A stretch of 64,000 nucleotides of DNA, taken from positions 1-64,000 of the forward strand of contig URVB01000006.1 in assembly GCA_900551075.1 (NCBI GenBank). The letters are read 5' to 3'. The stretch is from an uncultured Blautia sp. (GTDB taxonomy: Bacteria > Bacillota > Clostridia > Lachnospirales > Lachnospiraceae). Numbering within the stretch: position 1 is the stretch's first letter; each line of letters opens with the position of its first letter. Both the position numbers and the translations under genes were made by a program. The notes under the pieces were generated by a model that worked only from the letters and a program-made list of their open reading frames with translations, ran no database searches and was not told the DNA's origin. Shown here one piece after another: positions 41,155 through 50,278 of the stretch.

Positions 41155-42273
41155 TTATTCCTCCTGGGTTTGAGGGATTGCATCCTGGGAAGTACTCTCT
41201 TCTCCTGTTCCAAAAGCCGCATCGTTTCCGGTACGGGTCTTTAAAAATTCAAGCTCTCTGGCTGCCTCCTCATCCTCCGGAAACATTTCCAGATATTCCC
41301 CGGCCTTCTGCTGTGCAGTCACAAAATCGAGCTGCCTTTCATAGATGACCATTTCATTAAACAGAAGATCTTTCATCTCCTCCGTAGAGGCATGTGGAAG
41401 ACCATTGGCAATGTGCGTCAGAGCACTTTCATAATTTCCCTCTTCCATATCACACAGCGCCAGGCCATTATAGCCCTTTGCCGACGTTTCCTCCCTGGCC
41501 ACATACTCCTGATACATGGAACGGGCATTGGAAACATCCTTCTGGGCAAGATAAACCGTTCCTAAAAGCAGAAGCGCTTCCGCGCTGTCCTTATTGGATG
41601 CTTCAATCAGCTCCTCCTGTGCACTGGCATAGTCTTCCATGTAGTAGTAGACAAGGCCTCTGTCGCAGTAATCCTCTGCGCTTTTCGGTTCTGTCTGAAG
41701 CGCCGCCTCCAAATACCGGGTACCATCCGCCTCCATATCCCGTTCCAGATAAGCCTCATAAATCTGAATTGCCCTGTCATAAACCGAATCCTCCGCATAT
41801 GCCTGCGCAAAATTGGACGCAGCCTCATCATAGGAATCCATGGCAAGAGCAACCCTGCCCGTGAGATAATAGGTATCCGCATTCATGGACCCAATCTCTG
41901 CCAGCGACTGACAATCTGCCATAGCATCATCCAAAAGACCTGCTTTCAACTCCGCAGAGGCCCTGTATGACAGAATATCCTGCCGCAGGGCCTTTCCAAC
42001 CTTTTCGCAGTTCAGGGCATTGGTAAAGGCTGAAATAGCTGCCTCATAATTGCCGAGACGAAGGCTGGCAAGTCCGGCACCTCTATAAGATTCTGCCGGC
42101 TTATATCCATTGGCGGCAGAAGCCTCGTATCCCGATATGGCATACTCATAGCTTCCCTGCTCCAGATCCTTGCCTGCCTGTTCATATATTTCCCTGTTTT
42201 CACCGCTGCAGCCTGCCATCAGGGCAGCTCCCATACAGACCGCCAAAATCCATGCTGTTCTTCTGTTTTTCAT
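41155..42273 (-). CDS. TPR-repeat lipoprotein
   Basis: 372 aa. Signal peptide with lipobox LMAGC (Cys ~22) for membrane anchoring. The rest is tandem tetratricopeptide repeats, e.g. GSYEYAISGYEASAANGYKP, GNYEAAISAFTNALNC, YDEAASNFAQAYAED, and an acidic tail. TPR proteins hold partners together; a role in envelope complexes is likely but unspecified. It sits 1 nt from hflX and 9 nt from glmM, so all three are probably one transcript. Start follows AGGATAAAGGATACGC. Confidence 0.85.
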   Translation of the reverse strand: MKNRRTAWILAVCMGAALMAGCSGENREIYEQAGKDLEQGSYEYAISGYEASAANGYKPAESYRGAGLASLRLGNYEAAISAFTNALNCEKVGKALRQDILSYRASAELKAGLLDDAMADCQSLAEIGSMNADTYYLTGRVALAMDSYDEAASNFAQAYAEDSVYDRAIQIYEAYLERDMEADGTRYLEAALQTEPKSAEDYCDRGLVYYYMEDYASAQEELIEASNKDSAEALLLLGTVYLAQKDVSNARSMYQEYVAREETSAKGYNGLALCDMEEGNYESALTHIANGLPHASTEEMKDLLFNEMVIYERQLDFVTAQQKAGEYLEMFPEDEEAARELEFLKTRTGNDAAFGTGEESTSQDAIPQTQEE

Positions 42274-42282
42274 GCGTATCCT

Positions 42283-43629
42283 TTATCCTACGATCAGCCC
42301 TTCGGCTTCCATTACGTCAATCACATTGCCTACATGCTTCCGGCAGAGATCATCGGTTCCTGCTTCCACCATAACGCGGATCACCGGCTCTGTACCGCTC
42401 TCTCTTACCAGAATGCGTCCGTCATTCCCCAATGCCCGTGCAGCGGCTTCCACGGCTTCCACTACCCTCGGATTCTCTCTTGCCTGTTTTTTGTCTGCTA
42501 CACGGACATTTCTGAGAAGCTGCGGATATACCTTCATTTCCTTTGCCAGATCACAGAGCGTTGCCTTTTTCTCTACGCAAGCTTCCATAACCATTAGAGA
42601 CGTCAAAATCCCATCTCCGGTTGCTGCATAGCGGCTGAAAATCACATGGCCGGATTGTTCTCCGCCGATGCTGTAGTTATTTTCCAGCATGTTTTCTGCC
42701 ACATACTTATCACCTACTGCCGTCTGCTCATAGCGCATGCCCTCTCTTTCCAGAGCCTTATAAAGCCCCATATTGGACATTACTGTTGTTACAACGGTAT
42801 TTCCATTCAGTCTGCCCTGCTCTCTTAAATATTTTCCGCAGACATACATGATTTTATCCCCATCAATCACATTTCCCCTGTGATCTACAGCAATACAGCG
42901 GTCCGCATCTCCATCGTAGGCAAAACCCACATCCAGGCCATTCTCTACGACAAACCTCTGAAGGACCTCAATATGTGTAGACCCGCAGTTCGTATTAATA
43001 TTCGTTCCATCCGGATCGTTGTTGATGACATAGGTTTTTGCCCTCAATGCGTCAAATACACTCTTCGCGATCGCAGAGGAGCTTCCGTTTGAACAGTCCA
43101 GGCCGACCTTAATATTTTTAAAGTCGCGGCATGGAATAGAAATCAGGTATCCGATATAACGGTTGCGTCCGGATGCAAAATCTACGGTACGTCCGATATC
43201 CTCTTTGGTTGCCAGAGGAAGCTCCTCGATTTCTCCATCCAGATATGCCTCAATTCTTGCTTCGATCGCAGCTTCAATTTTTTGTCCATTTCCATTCAGA
43301 AGTTTGATTCCATTATCATAGAATGGATTGTGGCTTGCGGAAATCATAATTCCGCAGTCAAAATCTTCGGTGCGCACTGCATAGGATACGCTTGGAGTTG
43401 TGGTAACATGGAGAAGATAAGCGTCTGCTCCTGATGCAGTCAGTCCGGCAACCAGTGCATACTCAAACATGTAGCTGCTTCTTCTGGTATCCTTTCCGAT
43501 TACGATCTTCGCCTTGTGGTCACGACCGTAATACCAGCCTACATAACGCCCTACCTTAAATGCGTGATCTACTGTCAGCTTTACATTTGCTTCCCCGCGA
43601 AAGCCGTCGGTTCCAAAATATTTTCCCAT
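42283..43629 (-). CDS. glmM: Phosphoglucosamine mutase
   Basis: 448 aa. Interconverts glucosamine-6-phosphate and glucosamine-1-phosphate for UDP-GlcNAc and cell-wall synthesis. Key residues are visible: KYFGTDGFRG start, phosphoserine in ISASHNPFYDNGIK (Ser ~100), metal loop DGDADRC, sugar-binding GGEQSGH and the C-terminal phosphate loop RESGTEPVIRVM. Full family length. Start follows GCGAGGAGAATGTT. It sits between the nucleotidyltransferase and the TPR gene. Confidence 0.95.
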   Translation of the reverse strand: MGKYFGTDGFRGEANVKLTVDHAFKVGRYVGWYYGRDHKAKIVIGKDTRRSSYMFEYALVAGLTASGADAYLLHVTTTPSVSYAVRTEDFDCGIMISASHNPFYDNGIKLLNGNGQKIEAAIEARIEAYLDGEIEELPLATKEDIGRTVDFASGRNRYIGYLISIPCRDFKNIKVGLDCSNGSSSAIAKSVFDALRAKTYVINNDPDGTNINTNCGSTHIEVLQRFVVENGLDVGFAYDGDADRCIAVDHRGNVIDGDKIMYVCGKYLREQGRLNGNTVVTTVMSNMGLYKALEREGMRYEQTAVGDKYVAENMLENNYSIGGEQSGHVIFSRYAATGDGILTSLMVMEACVEKKATLCDLAKEMKVYPQLLRNVRVADKKQARENPRVVEAVEAAARALGNDGRILVRESGTEPVIRVMVEAGTDDLCRKHVGNVIDVMEAEGLIVG

Positions 43630-43649
43630 AACATTCTCCTCGCTTTTTA

Positions 43650-44564
43650 TTAATAAAGACCGGAGGGATATACGCCTGCTTCAATCAGCGCCCGGAATGC
43701 CGACATAACAGATGCCTTATCCTCCTGATAAGTAACACCAAACCAGGTATCCTTTGTATCCAGCACATCTACTTTAGCCTGATCCGCTTTGATCAAACGA
43801 TCAATTACCTCCGGAAGCAGATATTCCTTCTTCACGTCCTCCGGATTCAGATTTCCCAAAAATTCTGTGAATCCTTTTTCCAGAGTATCCATAAATGCGG
43901 GTGTCAGTCCCCACATATTCATGGAAACCAGGCTTTTCACATCCAGCTCACGGACAGTGCCATCCTCATCCCGTTCCTCTGCGCCTGTCTCTGTTTTATA
44001 AATATTATGTGTCTCAGTGATGCCGGTCAGTGCACCCTCCTGAATATGACAGATACCTCTTGTTACACTTCCGTTTTTACTTAACGTATTTCCAAGGCGG
44101 AATCCTGCCATGCAGATATGCAGCTTTTCATCCTGAGGCTCCTCCTGTATCAGATAATCATGCACATTCACATAAGCTTCCTTGCCATAGTAGTCATCCG
44201 CATTGATGACTGCAAACGGCTCAAAAAGAACCTTCCTTGCTGCCAGAACCGCCTGACCGGTTCCCCATGGCTTCGTACGTCCCTCGGGCCTTTTAAAGCC
44301 CTCCGGCAGATCCTCCAAAGACTGATACGCATAGACAACCTCTGTAATCTTTTCGATTCTGTTCCCGATTACCCTCCGGAATTCATCCTCCAGATCCTTC
44401 CTGATAATAAACACAACCTTATTAAATCCTGCTTCCAGCGCATCGTGAATCGAATAATCCATGATGATCTCTCCATTTGGTCCCACCGGGGCGAGCTGCT
44501 TGATTCCTTTTCCAAAACGGCTGCCAATACCGGCTGCCATAATTACCAAAGCGGTCTTCTTCAT
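43650..44564 (-). CDS. Sugar-phosphate nucleotidyltransferase-like protein
   Basis: 304 aa. N-terminal Rossmann-like NTP-transferase: ALVIMAAGIGSRFGKGIKQLAPV carries the nucleotide-binding G-x-G-S-R signature, with INADDYYG as the metal-binding region. It probably makes an NDP-sugar from a sugar-1-phosphate. Adjacent glmM suggests an amino-sugar or wall-polymer role, but the substrate pair is unknown. It lacks the acetyltransferase half of GlmU. Start follows ACGGAGGAAGGTATTT. Confidence 0.82.
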   Translation of the reverse strand: MKKTALVIMAAGIGSRFGKGIKQLAPVGPNGEIIMDYSIHDALEAGFNKVVFIIRKDLEDEFRRVIGNRIEKITEVVYAYQSLEDLPEGFKRPEGRTKPWGTGQAVLAARKVLFEPFAVINADDYYGKEAYVNVHDYLIQEEPQDEKLHICMAGFRLGNTLSKNGSVTRGICHIQEGALTGITETHNIYKTETGAEERDEDGTVRELDVKSLVSMNMWGLTPAFMDTLEKGFTEFLGNLNPEDVKKEYLLPEVIDRLIKADQAKVDVLDTKDTWFGVTYQEDKASVMSAFRALIEAGVYPSGLY

Positions 44565-44629
44565 AAATACCTTCCTCCGTTGTGATCTCTTTATCTTTCT
44601 TATAAATGGCTTTCACTCTTTCCCTTTGT

Positions 44630-45706
44630 TTACTCCGCATCCTGCAAACGTCCCAATTTTGCAGCCTGGTCTGCCGCGATCAAACTGTCGATGACCTCAT
44701 TCAGGTCTCCATTCAGAATTCCATCCAGGCGATGCAGGGTCAGCTTGATCCTGTGATCTGTCACACGCCCCTGAGGGAAATTATAGGTTCTGATCTTTTC
44801 GGAACGGTCTCCCGTACCAATCTGACTCCTCCTTGCCTCTGCCTCCGCATCATGCTGCTTTGCCAGCTCCATCTCATACAGTCTGGAACGAAGTACCTTT
44901 AAAGCCTTGTCTTTGTTCTTTAGCTGCGACTTCTCATCCTGACAGGAAATGACAATGCCGGTCGGAATATGAGTCAGACGGACTGCTGAGTCTGTCGTAT
45001 TGACACACTGCCCTCCGTTTCCGGATGCACGGAATACGTCAAATTTGCAGTCATTCATATCCAGTTGGAAATCAATTTCCTCTGCCTCGGGCATAATTGC
45101 CACTGTGCAGGTAGAGGTATGAATCCTTCCCCCTGATTCTGTCTCAGGCACACGCTGTACACGATGTACGCCGCTCTCATACTTCAGACGCGAATACGCA
45201 CCGTTTCCCTGAATCATAAACGTCACTTCCTTGAATCCGCCGATACCGTTCTCATTCAAACTCAGCATCTCTGTTTTCCAGCGTAAAGATTCCGCATATT
45301 TTACATACATTCGATAAATCTCTGCCGCAAACAGGGCCGCCTCATCGCCTCCGGCGCCTGCACGGATTTCCACGATAACGTTTTTGCTGTCATTCGGGTC
45401 CCTGGGAAGAAGCAGAATCTTGATCTCATGCTCCAGTTCCTCCACGCGCTTCTTAGCATCAGAGAGCTCTTCCTTAAGCATTTCCCTCATTTCCTCGTCC
45501 TTTTCCTCTTCCAGCATGAAAAGACTGTCCTCAATGGTTTCTTTATTCTTCTTATATTCCTTATATGCATCCACGATCGGCTGCAATTCGCTCTGTTCCT
45601 TCATCAGCCGCTGAAAATGCTCCTGGTTGTCCGTAACCCCCGGTTCCCCCAGCTCATTGAGCACCTCATCAAAGCGTATGAGAATATCCTCTAATTTATC
45701 AAACAT
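44630..45706 (-). CDS. prfA: Peptide chain release factor 1
   Basis: 358 aa. Recognises UAA/UAG stop codons and triggers peptide release. The GGQ motif is in SGNGGQCVNTTDSAVRLTHIPTG. The stop-codon-reading domain lies at residues ~100-210, and the PCRF-domain N-terminus is coiled. The residue after GGQ is Cys where many orthologues have His; this is common in Clostridia. Preceded by prmC, whose product methylates this GGQ glutamine. Start follows AGGAGGAATACC. Confidence 0.95.
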   Translation of the reverse strand: MFDKLEDILIRFDEVLNELGEPGVTDNQEHFQRLMKEQSELQPIVDAYKEYKKNKETIEDSLFMLEEEKDEEMREMLKEELSDAKKRVEELEHEIKILLLPRDPNDSKNVIVEIRAGAGGDEAALFAAEIYRMYVKYAESLRWKTEMLSLNENGIGGFKEVTFMIQGNGAYSRLKYESGVHRVQRVPETESGGRIHTSTCTVAIMPEAEEIDFQLDMNDCKFDVFRASGNGGQCVNTTDSAVRLTHIPTGIVISCQDEKSQLKNKDKALKVLRSRLYEMELAKQHDAEAEARRSQIGTGDRSEKIRTYNFPQGRVTDHRIKLTLHRLDGILNGDLNEVIDSLIAADQAAKLGRLQDAE

Positions 45707-45726
45707 GGTATTCCTCCTGACTTCCT

Positions 45727-46608
45727 CTAAATTTCCGCCGGACTTTGGCCCATAACCACACGATCCAGCCCTGACAGATCCTGCTTCACGGCAACTCTTT
45801 GGAAACCTACCGCCTTCATCATATCTGACACTTTTGCCCCCTGGCTGCAGCCGATCTCATACAGCAGCCAGCCGCCTGGTTTCAGATACCTTCTTGACTG
45901 CGCGGTTATGACACGGTAAAAATACAGACCATCTTCCCGTCCATCCAAAGCAAGCCCGGGATCATGGAGGCGTACCTCCTCCATCAATCCCTGCATTTCC
46001 CCTGTTGGAATATAAGGTGGATTCGAGATAAGAATATCATACTTCCCGGGTTCTTTTCCATCCTTTTCCTGAAAATACTTCCCGGTAAATATGTCGCTTT
46101 CTGCAAATACTGCCCGTTTCTGTACGCCCAGGCTCACTGCATTCCTCTTTGCCACGGCCAGCGCCTCCGGGGAAATATCGGCCCCAATGCCTGTGCAGCC
46201 TTGTTTTTCTGCCAAAATACTTAACAGAATGCAGCCGGACCCCGTACACATGTCCAAAATCCTCGGGCTCTCCAACTCCTTCAGACACCGGAGCGCTTCC
46301 TCCGCCAGAATTTCCGTATCCTGCCTTGGAATCAGCACATGCTCATCCACATAAAATTCATAACCCATAAAAAACGCCTGTTGTGTCAAATGCTGAAGGG
46401 GAATATGCCGGGCACGGCGCCTGCACAGCTTCAGATACCTGTCCGCTTCCTGTTCCGCCGCCGGAGCTCCCATATGGGCGTAATACCAGGCACGGTTTTT
46501 ATTTATCGTATATTCCAGAAGGAGCCAGGCGTCCAGCCCGGCCTCCTGATTCCCGGATTTTTCCAGAATGCCTGTTCCTTCTTTTAAAAGAGCCTCAAAG
46601 GTTCTCAT
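45727..46608 (-). CDS. prmC: Release-factor glutamine methyltransferase
   Basis: 293 aa. Uses SAM to methylate the GGQ glutamine of release factors. Residues 1-75 form a helical substrate-recognition domain. The methyltransferase domain carries the SAM loop LDMCTGSGCILLSIL and the diagnostic NPPYIP. I chose ATG 46608 after GAGGAAACAGAAG, overlapping the DUF1385 gene by 14 nt. Directly upstream of prfA, its substrate gene. Confidence 0.94.
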   Translation of the reverse strand: MRTFEALLKEGTGILEKSGNQEAGLDAWLLLEYTINKNRAWYYAHMGAPAAEQEADRYLKLCRRRARHIPLQHLTQQAFFMGYEFYVDEHVLIPRQDTEILAEEALRCLKELESPRILDMCTGSGCILLSILAEKQGCTGIGADISPEALAVAKRNAVSLGVQKRAVFAESDIFTGKYFQEKDGKEPGKYDILISNPPYIPTGEMQGLMEEVRLHDPGLALDGREDGLYFYRVITAQSRRYLKPGGWLLYEIGCSQGAKVSDMMKAVGFQRVAVKQDLSGLDRVVMGQSPAEI

Positions 46609-47581
46609 CTTCTGTTTCCTCAATCTCCACGCCGAATTCCTCCCGCAGATATGCTTTCCAGTCAAAAACAGCCTCTACTGCCTTGATCGCAACCTCTGCC
46701 ATATCCGGAGTCGGCTCCTTGGTGGTCAGCTTCTGCATGGCCAGTCCCGGCTTGCTCATGATGCTTGCAAATTTGCTGTCTGTCCTGCCTGCCCACTGGA
46801 TGATCTCAAAGGATATTCCGGAAACCACCGGAACCATCAAAAGACGGCCGAACAGCCGTACCCAATAAAAGGGCACCAGCACAAATATGAAATGAAGCAC
46901 AATGCTGACCAGCATGACCAAAAACAAAAAGCTGGTACCGCAGCGCTTATGCTGGCGGGAACTGTTCATAACATTTTCCACAGTCAGCGGAAGTCCATGC
47001 TCTACGCAGTTGATGCACTTATGTTCAGCGCCATGGTACATAAAGGTCCGCTGAATATCCTTCATTCTGGAGATCAGCAGCATATATCCCATAAACAGCG
47101 CCAGCTTCACAAATGCCTCCACTACTGTTACGAGAAACTCTGACGCTCCTGCTTTTTTGCACAGGCTTGCCAGAACATAGGGAAGCAGCATGAACGCGCC
47201 AATGGAAACCACAATGGAAACTGCCACCGTAATATACAGAAGCCATTTGAACTGCTTATCCTCTTTTTCCTTTTTGGCCGCCCGCTCTTCCTCGGTCAGT
47301 GCGGCATTCCGGGCAGCTTCCTCCTCATCCTCTTCGTCCCCTGCAATCTCTGCGGAGTACATCAGGCATTTGGTACCTGCCACCAGAGAATCCACAAAGC
47401 TGACGACACCCCGGATGACCGGTTTTTTCAGAAATTTGGCATTTCCAAAAATGCATTTGTAATCTTCTACCTTTAATTCTATTTCTTTATCCGGTCGGCG
47501 GACAGCAATGGAATATTTGTCCCTGTGCCGCATCATAATACCCTCCATAACTGCCTGGCCGCCGATATTGGATGATTTCAT
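46595..47581 (-). CDS. DUF1385 membrane protein
   Basis: 328 aa. MKSSNIGGQAVMEGIMMRHRDKYSIAVRRPDKEI is the DUF1385 start. Several membrane helices follow (about 115-135, 150-190, 230-270), with an acidic stretch GDEEDEEEA in between and a HGAEHKCINCVEH motif that may bind metal. Function unknown. The gene sits between rpmE and prmC in many Clostridia; the conserved position suggests a link to translation or envelope upkeep. Start follows AGGAGAATGAT. Confidence 0.9.
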   Translation of the reverse strand: MKSSNIGGQAVMEGIMMRHRDKYSIAVRRPDKEIELKVEDYKCIFGNAKFLKKPVIRGVVSFVDSLVAGTKCLMYSAEIAGDEEDEEEAARNAALTEEERAAKKEKEDKQFKWLLYITVAVSIVVSIGAFMLLPYVLASLCKKAGASEFLVTVVEAFVKLALFMGYMLLISRMKDIQRTFMYHGAEHKCINCVEHGLPLTVENVMNSSRQHKRCGTSFLFLVMLVSIVLHFIFVLVPFYWVRLFGRLLMVPVVSGISFEIIQWAGRTDSKFASIMSKPGLAMQKLTTKEPTPDMAEVAIKAVEAVFDWKAYLREEFGVEIEETEDENL

Positions 47582-47636
47582 ATCATTCTCCTAAATTCTG
47601 TAAGGCAGAACGCACCCCCTGCTATGTTCGTATATA

Positions 47637-47672
47637 GCAAAGAAAGGTTGAGATTTCCCAACCTCAACCTGT
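47637..47672 (-). terminator. Terminator after rpmE
   Basis: Minus strand AGGTTGAG pairs with CTCAACCT around a 10-nt loop, followed by TTCTTTG. It separates rho-rpmE from the DUF1385-prmC-prfA group. Confidence 0.7.
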
Positions 47673-47696
47673 TCTCACGTTCCTATATTTGTCTGA

Positions 47697-47900
47697 TTAT
47701 TTGTTCAAGCCGTATTTTCTATTAAACTTATCGATACGTCCACGAGCCTGAGCAGCCTTCTGCTGACCTGTGTAGAACGGATGGCATTTGGAGCAGATTT
47801 CTACGTGAATATCGGATTTTGTAGAACCTGTGGTAAATGTGTTTCCGCAGTTGCAGGTTACAGTCGCCTGATGATAATTCGGATGGATACCTTCTCTCAT
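47697..47900 (-). CDS. rpmE: 50S ribosomal protein L31
   Basis: 67 aa. MREGIHPNYHQATVTCNCGNTF, then ICSKCHPFYTGQQK. The four cysteines (CNC and CSKC) are the zinc-binding form of L31, which can be replaced under zinc starvation. ATG 47900 is used because GAGAGGTG lies 7 nt upstream; the ATG at 47909 would abut it. It follows rho by 110 nt. Confidence 0.95.
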   Translation of the reverse strand: MREGIHPNYHQATVTCNCGNTFTTGSTKSDIHVEICSKCHPFYTGQQKAAQARGRIDKFNRKYGLNK

Positions 47901-48010
47901 GATTTTCACCTCTCTATATGCATTCTATTTTCTATTCGTATTTATTTGACGAATTTCACTATTAAACAGCTTTCTGATTATAGCATAACCAAGGCACAAA
48001 TGCAAGCTGT

Positions 48011-49456
48011 TTATAAAAATTTCTGTTTTTTGGCCATCTGCACAAATTCTGCATTTGTCCTGGTTCTGGAGAACATATTCAGAATCTGCTCCACAGCCTC
48101 ATCGGACTTCATGCTGTTCAGAGCCTTACGCATATTGTAAACAGCCTCCTGCTCTTCCCTGGTCAGCAAAAGGTCTTCCCTTCTGGTACCGGATTTCTGG
48201 ATGTCAATCGCCGGAAATACACGTTTTTCCTGCAGCTTCCGGTCAAGCACCAGCTCCATATTTCCGGTTCCCTTGAATTCCTCATAAATGACATCGTCCA
48301 TCTTACTGCCCGTATCCACAAGCGCTGTAGCAAGAATCGTCAGGCTGCCTCCCTCACGCATATTTCTGGCAGCGCCAAAGAACCGCTTCGGCATATGCAG
48401 CGCCGCAGGATCAAGCCCTCCCGACAAGGTTCTCCCGCTTGGCGGAATGCTTAAGTTATATGCCCTTGCAAGCCTGGTAATGGAATCAAGAAGGATCGTC
48501 ACGTCTTTTTTATGCTCTACGAGACGGCGGGCACGTTCCACCACCATCTCAGAAACGCGTTTATGATGCTCCGGAAGCTCATCAAAGGTAGAATAAATAA
48601 CTTCTACATTCGGTCCCTGAATAGCTTCCTTAATATCCGTAACCTCCTCAGGACGTTCGTCGATCAAAAGAATGATCAGATGCATAGATGGATTGTTCCG
48701 CAGAATGGACTTTGCCACATCCTTTAAAAGCGTAGTCTTTCCAGCCTTTGGCGGAGACACGATCATACCTCTCTGGCCCTTACCAATAGGGCTCAGCATA
48801 TCCACAATACGCATGGCAATAGTTCCGCCCGGGCGTTCCAGTACCAGACGCTCATTCGGAAAAATCGGCGTCATATCCTCAAAATTATATCTGCGCTGCC
48901 CTTCACTTGGATGAAATCCATTGATAGATGTTACGTACAGCAGTGCACTGAATTTCTCGCCCTGGGTCTTAATACGGATATTTCCCTGAATGATATCTCC
49001 GGTTTTTAAATTAAAGCGGCGAATCTGGGAGGGCGATACATAAATATCATTTTCTCCCGGCAGATAATTTTCACAACGGATAAACCCATATCCATCCGGA
49101 AGCACCTCCAGGATACCGTTTGCTTTTTCTCCACTGTCCAGTTGCACAGCTTCAGAGGGAACCTTATATGTATGATTCCTGCGGGTTTCTTTTACTTCTT
49201 TTACATCTTTTACATCTTTTATTTCCTTAACCTCTTTTATATCTTTTGGTGCCCTCGCTTCATTTTCTTCCTTTGCAGCCCTTGTTGCCTCCGGTTCCAC
49301 CGCGGCGGATTTTTTCTGCGCATTTTCTTTTTCATCCGCCTCCAGCAAACGTTCAATCAAATCCGGTTTTCTTAAAGTGGAAATACCTCTCAGGCCCCTG
49401 GCTTTTGCTAAATCCTTCAAAACCACCAGAGACAATGTCTCATACTTTTCTCTCAT
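48011..49456 (-). CDS. rho: Transcription termination factor Rho
   Basis: 481 aa. Hexameric RNA helicase. The N-terminal Rho-N helix (LVVLKDLAKARGLRG) is followed by a lineage-specific charged linker at residues ~45-95 with repeats of K-E-V/K-D-V type. The RNA-binding cold-shock domain (ILEVLPDGYGFIR) comes next, then the ATPase core with Walker A PPKAGKTTLLKDVA, Walker B ILLIDERPEEV and the Q/R loops GLDPAALHMPKRFFGAARN. The catalytic core is complete. Start follows TGAGGAAATTATT. It is the first gene of the rho-rpmE unit. Confidence 0.95.
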   Translation of the reverse strand: MREKYETLSLVVLKDLAKARGLRGISTLRKPDLIERLLEADEKENAQKKSAAVEPEATRAAKEENEARAPKDIKEVKEIKDVKDVKEVKETRRNHTYKVPSEAVQLDSGEKANGILEVLPDGYGFIRCENYLPGENDIYVSPSQIRRFNLKTGDIIQGNIRIKTQGEKFSALLYVTSINGFHPSEGQRRYNFEDMTPIFPNERLVLERPGGTIAMRIVDMLSPIGKGQRGMIVSPPKAGKTTLLKDVAKSILRNNPSMHLIILLIDERPEEVTDIKEAIQGPNVEVIYSTFDELPEHHKRVSEMVVERARRLVEHKKDVTILLDSITRLARAYNLSIPPSGRTLSGGLDPAALHMPKRFFGAARNMREGGSLTILATALVDTGSKMDDVIYEEFKGTGNMELVLDRKLQEKRVFPAIDIQKSGTRREDLLLTREEQEAVYNMRKALNSMKSDEAVEQILNMFSRTRTNAEFVQMAKKQKFL

Positions 49457-49769
49457 AATAATTTCCTCATATTTCTATTTTATGTTTCCATCTACGGGAT
49501 ACCCTGTCTGAATAGACATGAACATCAGAAGCAGTTACTGTTCACTCATGACAAAAAAACACACGACACATCTTATTGCCTGTAAACAGTATCCAACAGA
49601 AGCCTTCTCGACCGTCTTTTTCTTTTGCAAATATGCATACCGCATCTGTTGATATAACTTTAAAATATATTCTAACACATTTTTTTCAGTGTGTCCACAA
49701 GGGAACCGTGACTCTTTTGCAGCAAAATCCGGATTGCACATTTCCGTGTGCCGCCCGGATTTGGCACAA
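49457..49769. other. Intergenic stretch upstream of rho
   Basis: 313 nt with no frame that has a ribosome site. The minus strand holds an AT-rich block (TGTGTTAGAATATATTTTAAAG, ~49665-49686) that probably contains the rho promoter, but I could not place a confident -35/-10 pair. The leader is long (~200 nt), as is usual for autoregulated rho genes. Confidence 0.4.
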
Positions 49770-50270
49770 TCAGCTAACTACATTTCCCACTACCACATAG
49801 GATAAAATATACATGATAACAGAAGCCATAAAAATTCCGCAGAGAATTGCCAGGGAGGACTTTTTGACATCAATATCCAGAAGCGAAGCAATCAGGGCGC
49901 CTGTCCAGGCACCTGTTCCGGGAAGTGGAATACCTACAAACAGCAGAAGTCCCCAAAATTCATATTTTCTAATGTTATCACTTTTACCCATTGCACGGTT
50001 TTCCAATTTTTCGATCAGTCCGCAAAAAATCTTTGTCTTCTTCATCAGCTTAAAAATCTGACGGATAAACAGCAAAATAAACGGAATTGGAATAATATTT
50101 CCAATAATGCAGATCGGAATTGCTTTTAGCGGTGCGATCTTAAGCAGGCTTGCCGCCAGCAGGCCGCCTCGCAATTCCAGGATCGGAATCATAGAAATAA
50201 TAAAAACGACTGCCTCAGCAGAAATATATGGTGACAAATTTTCTGTAAACCACTGTACCAGTACTTCCAT
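49770..50270 (-). CDS. Small multidrug-export family membrane protein
   Basis: 166 aa, four to five hydrophobic segments. MIPILELRGGLLAASLL, GNIIPIPFILLF and WGLLLFVGIPLPGTGAWTGALIASLL are typical of the COG2426 'small multidrug export' proteins. Real transport activity is poorly established for the family. It lies 8 nt downstream of hisC and is probably co-transcribed. Start follows AGGAGGTACT. Confidence 0.85.
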   Translation of the reverse strand: MEVLVQWFTENLSPYISAEAVVFIISMIPILELRGGLLAASLLKIAPLKAIPICIIGNIIPIPFILLFIRQIFKLMKKTKIFCGLIEKLENRAMGKSDNIRKYEFWGLLLFVGIPLPGTGAWTGALIASLLDIDVKKSSLAILCGIFMASVIMYILSYVVVGNVVS

Positions 50271-50278
50271 AGTACCTC

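Noticed and set aside
49180..49246. Possible DNA-level tandem repeat (mobile or structural) in rho
   Set aside because: The repeat is in frame and encodes alternating charged residues, so it is explained as a protein linker.
49535..49741. A 68-residue frame in the rho leader
   Set aside because: No ribosome site; cysteine-rich random composition and the position fits the rho promoter and leader.
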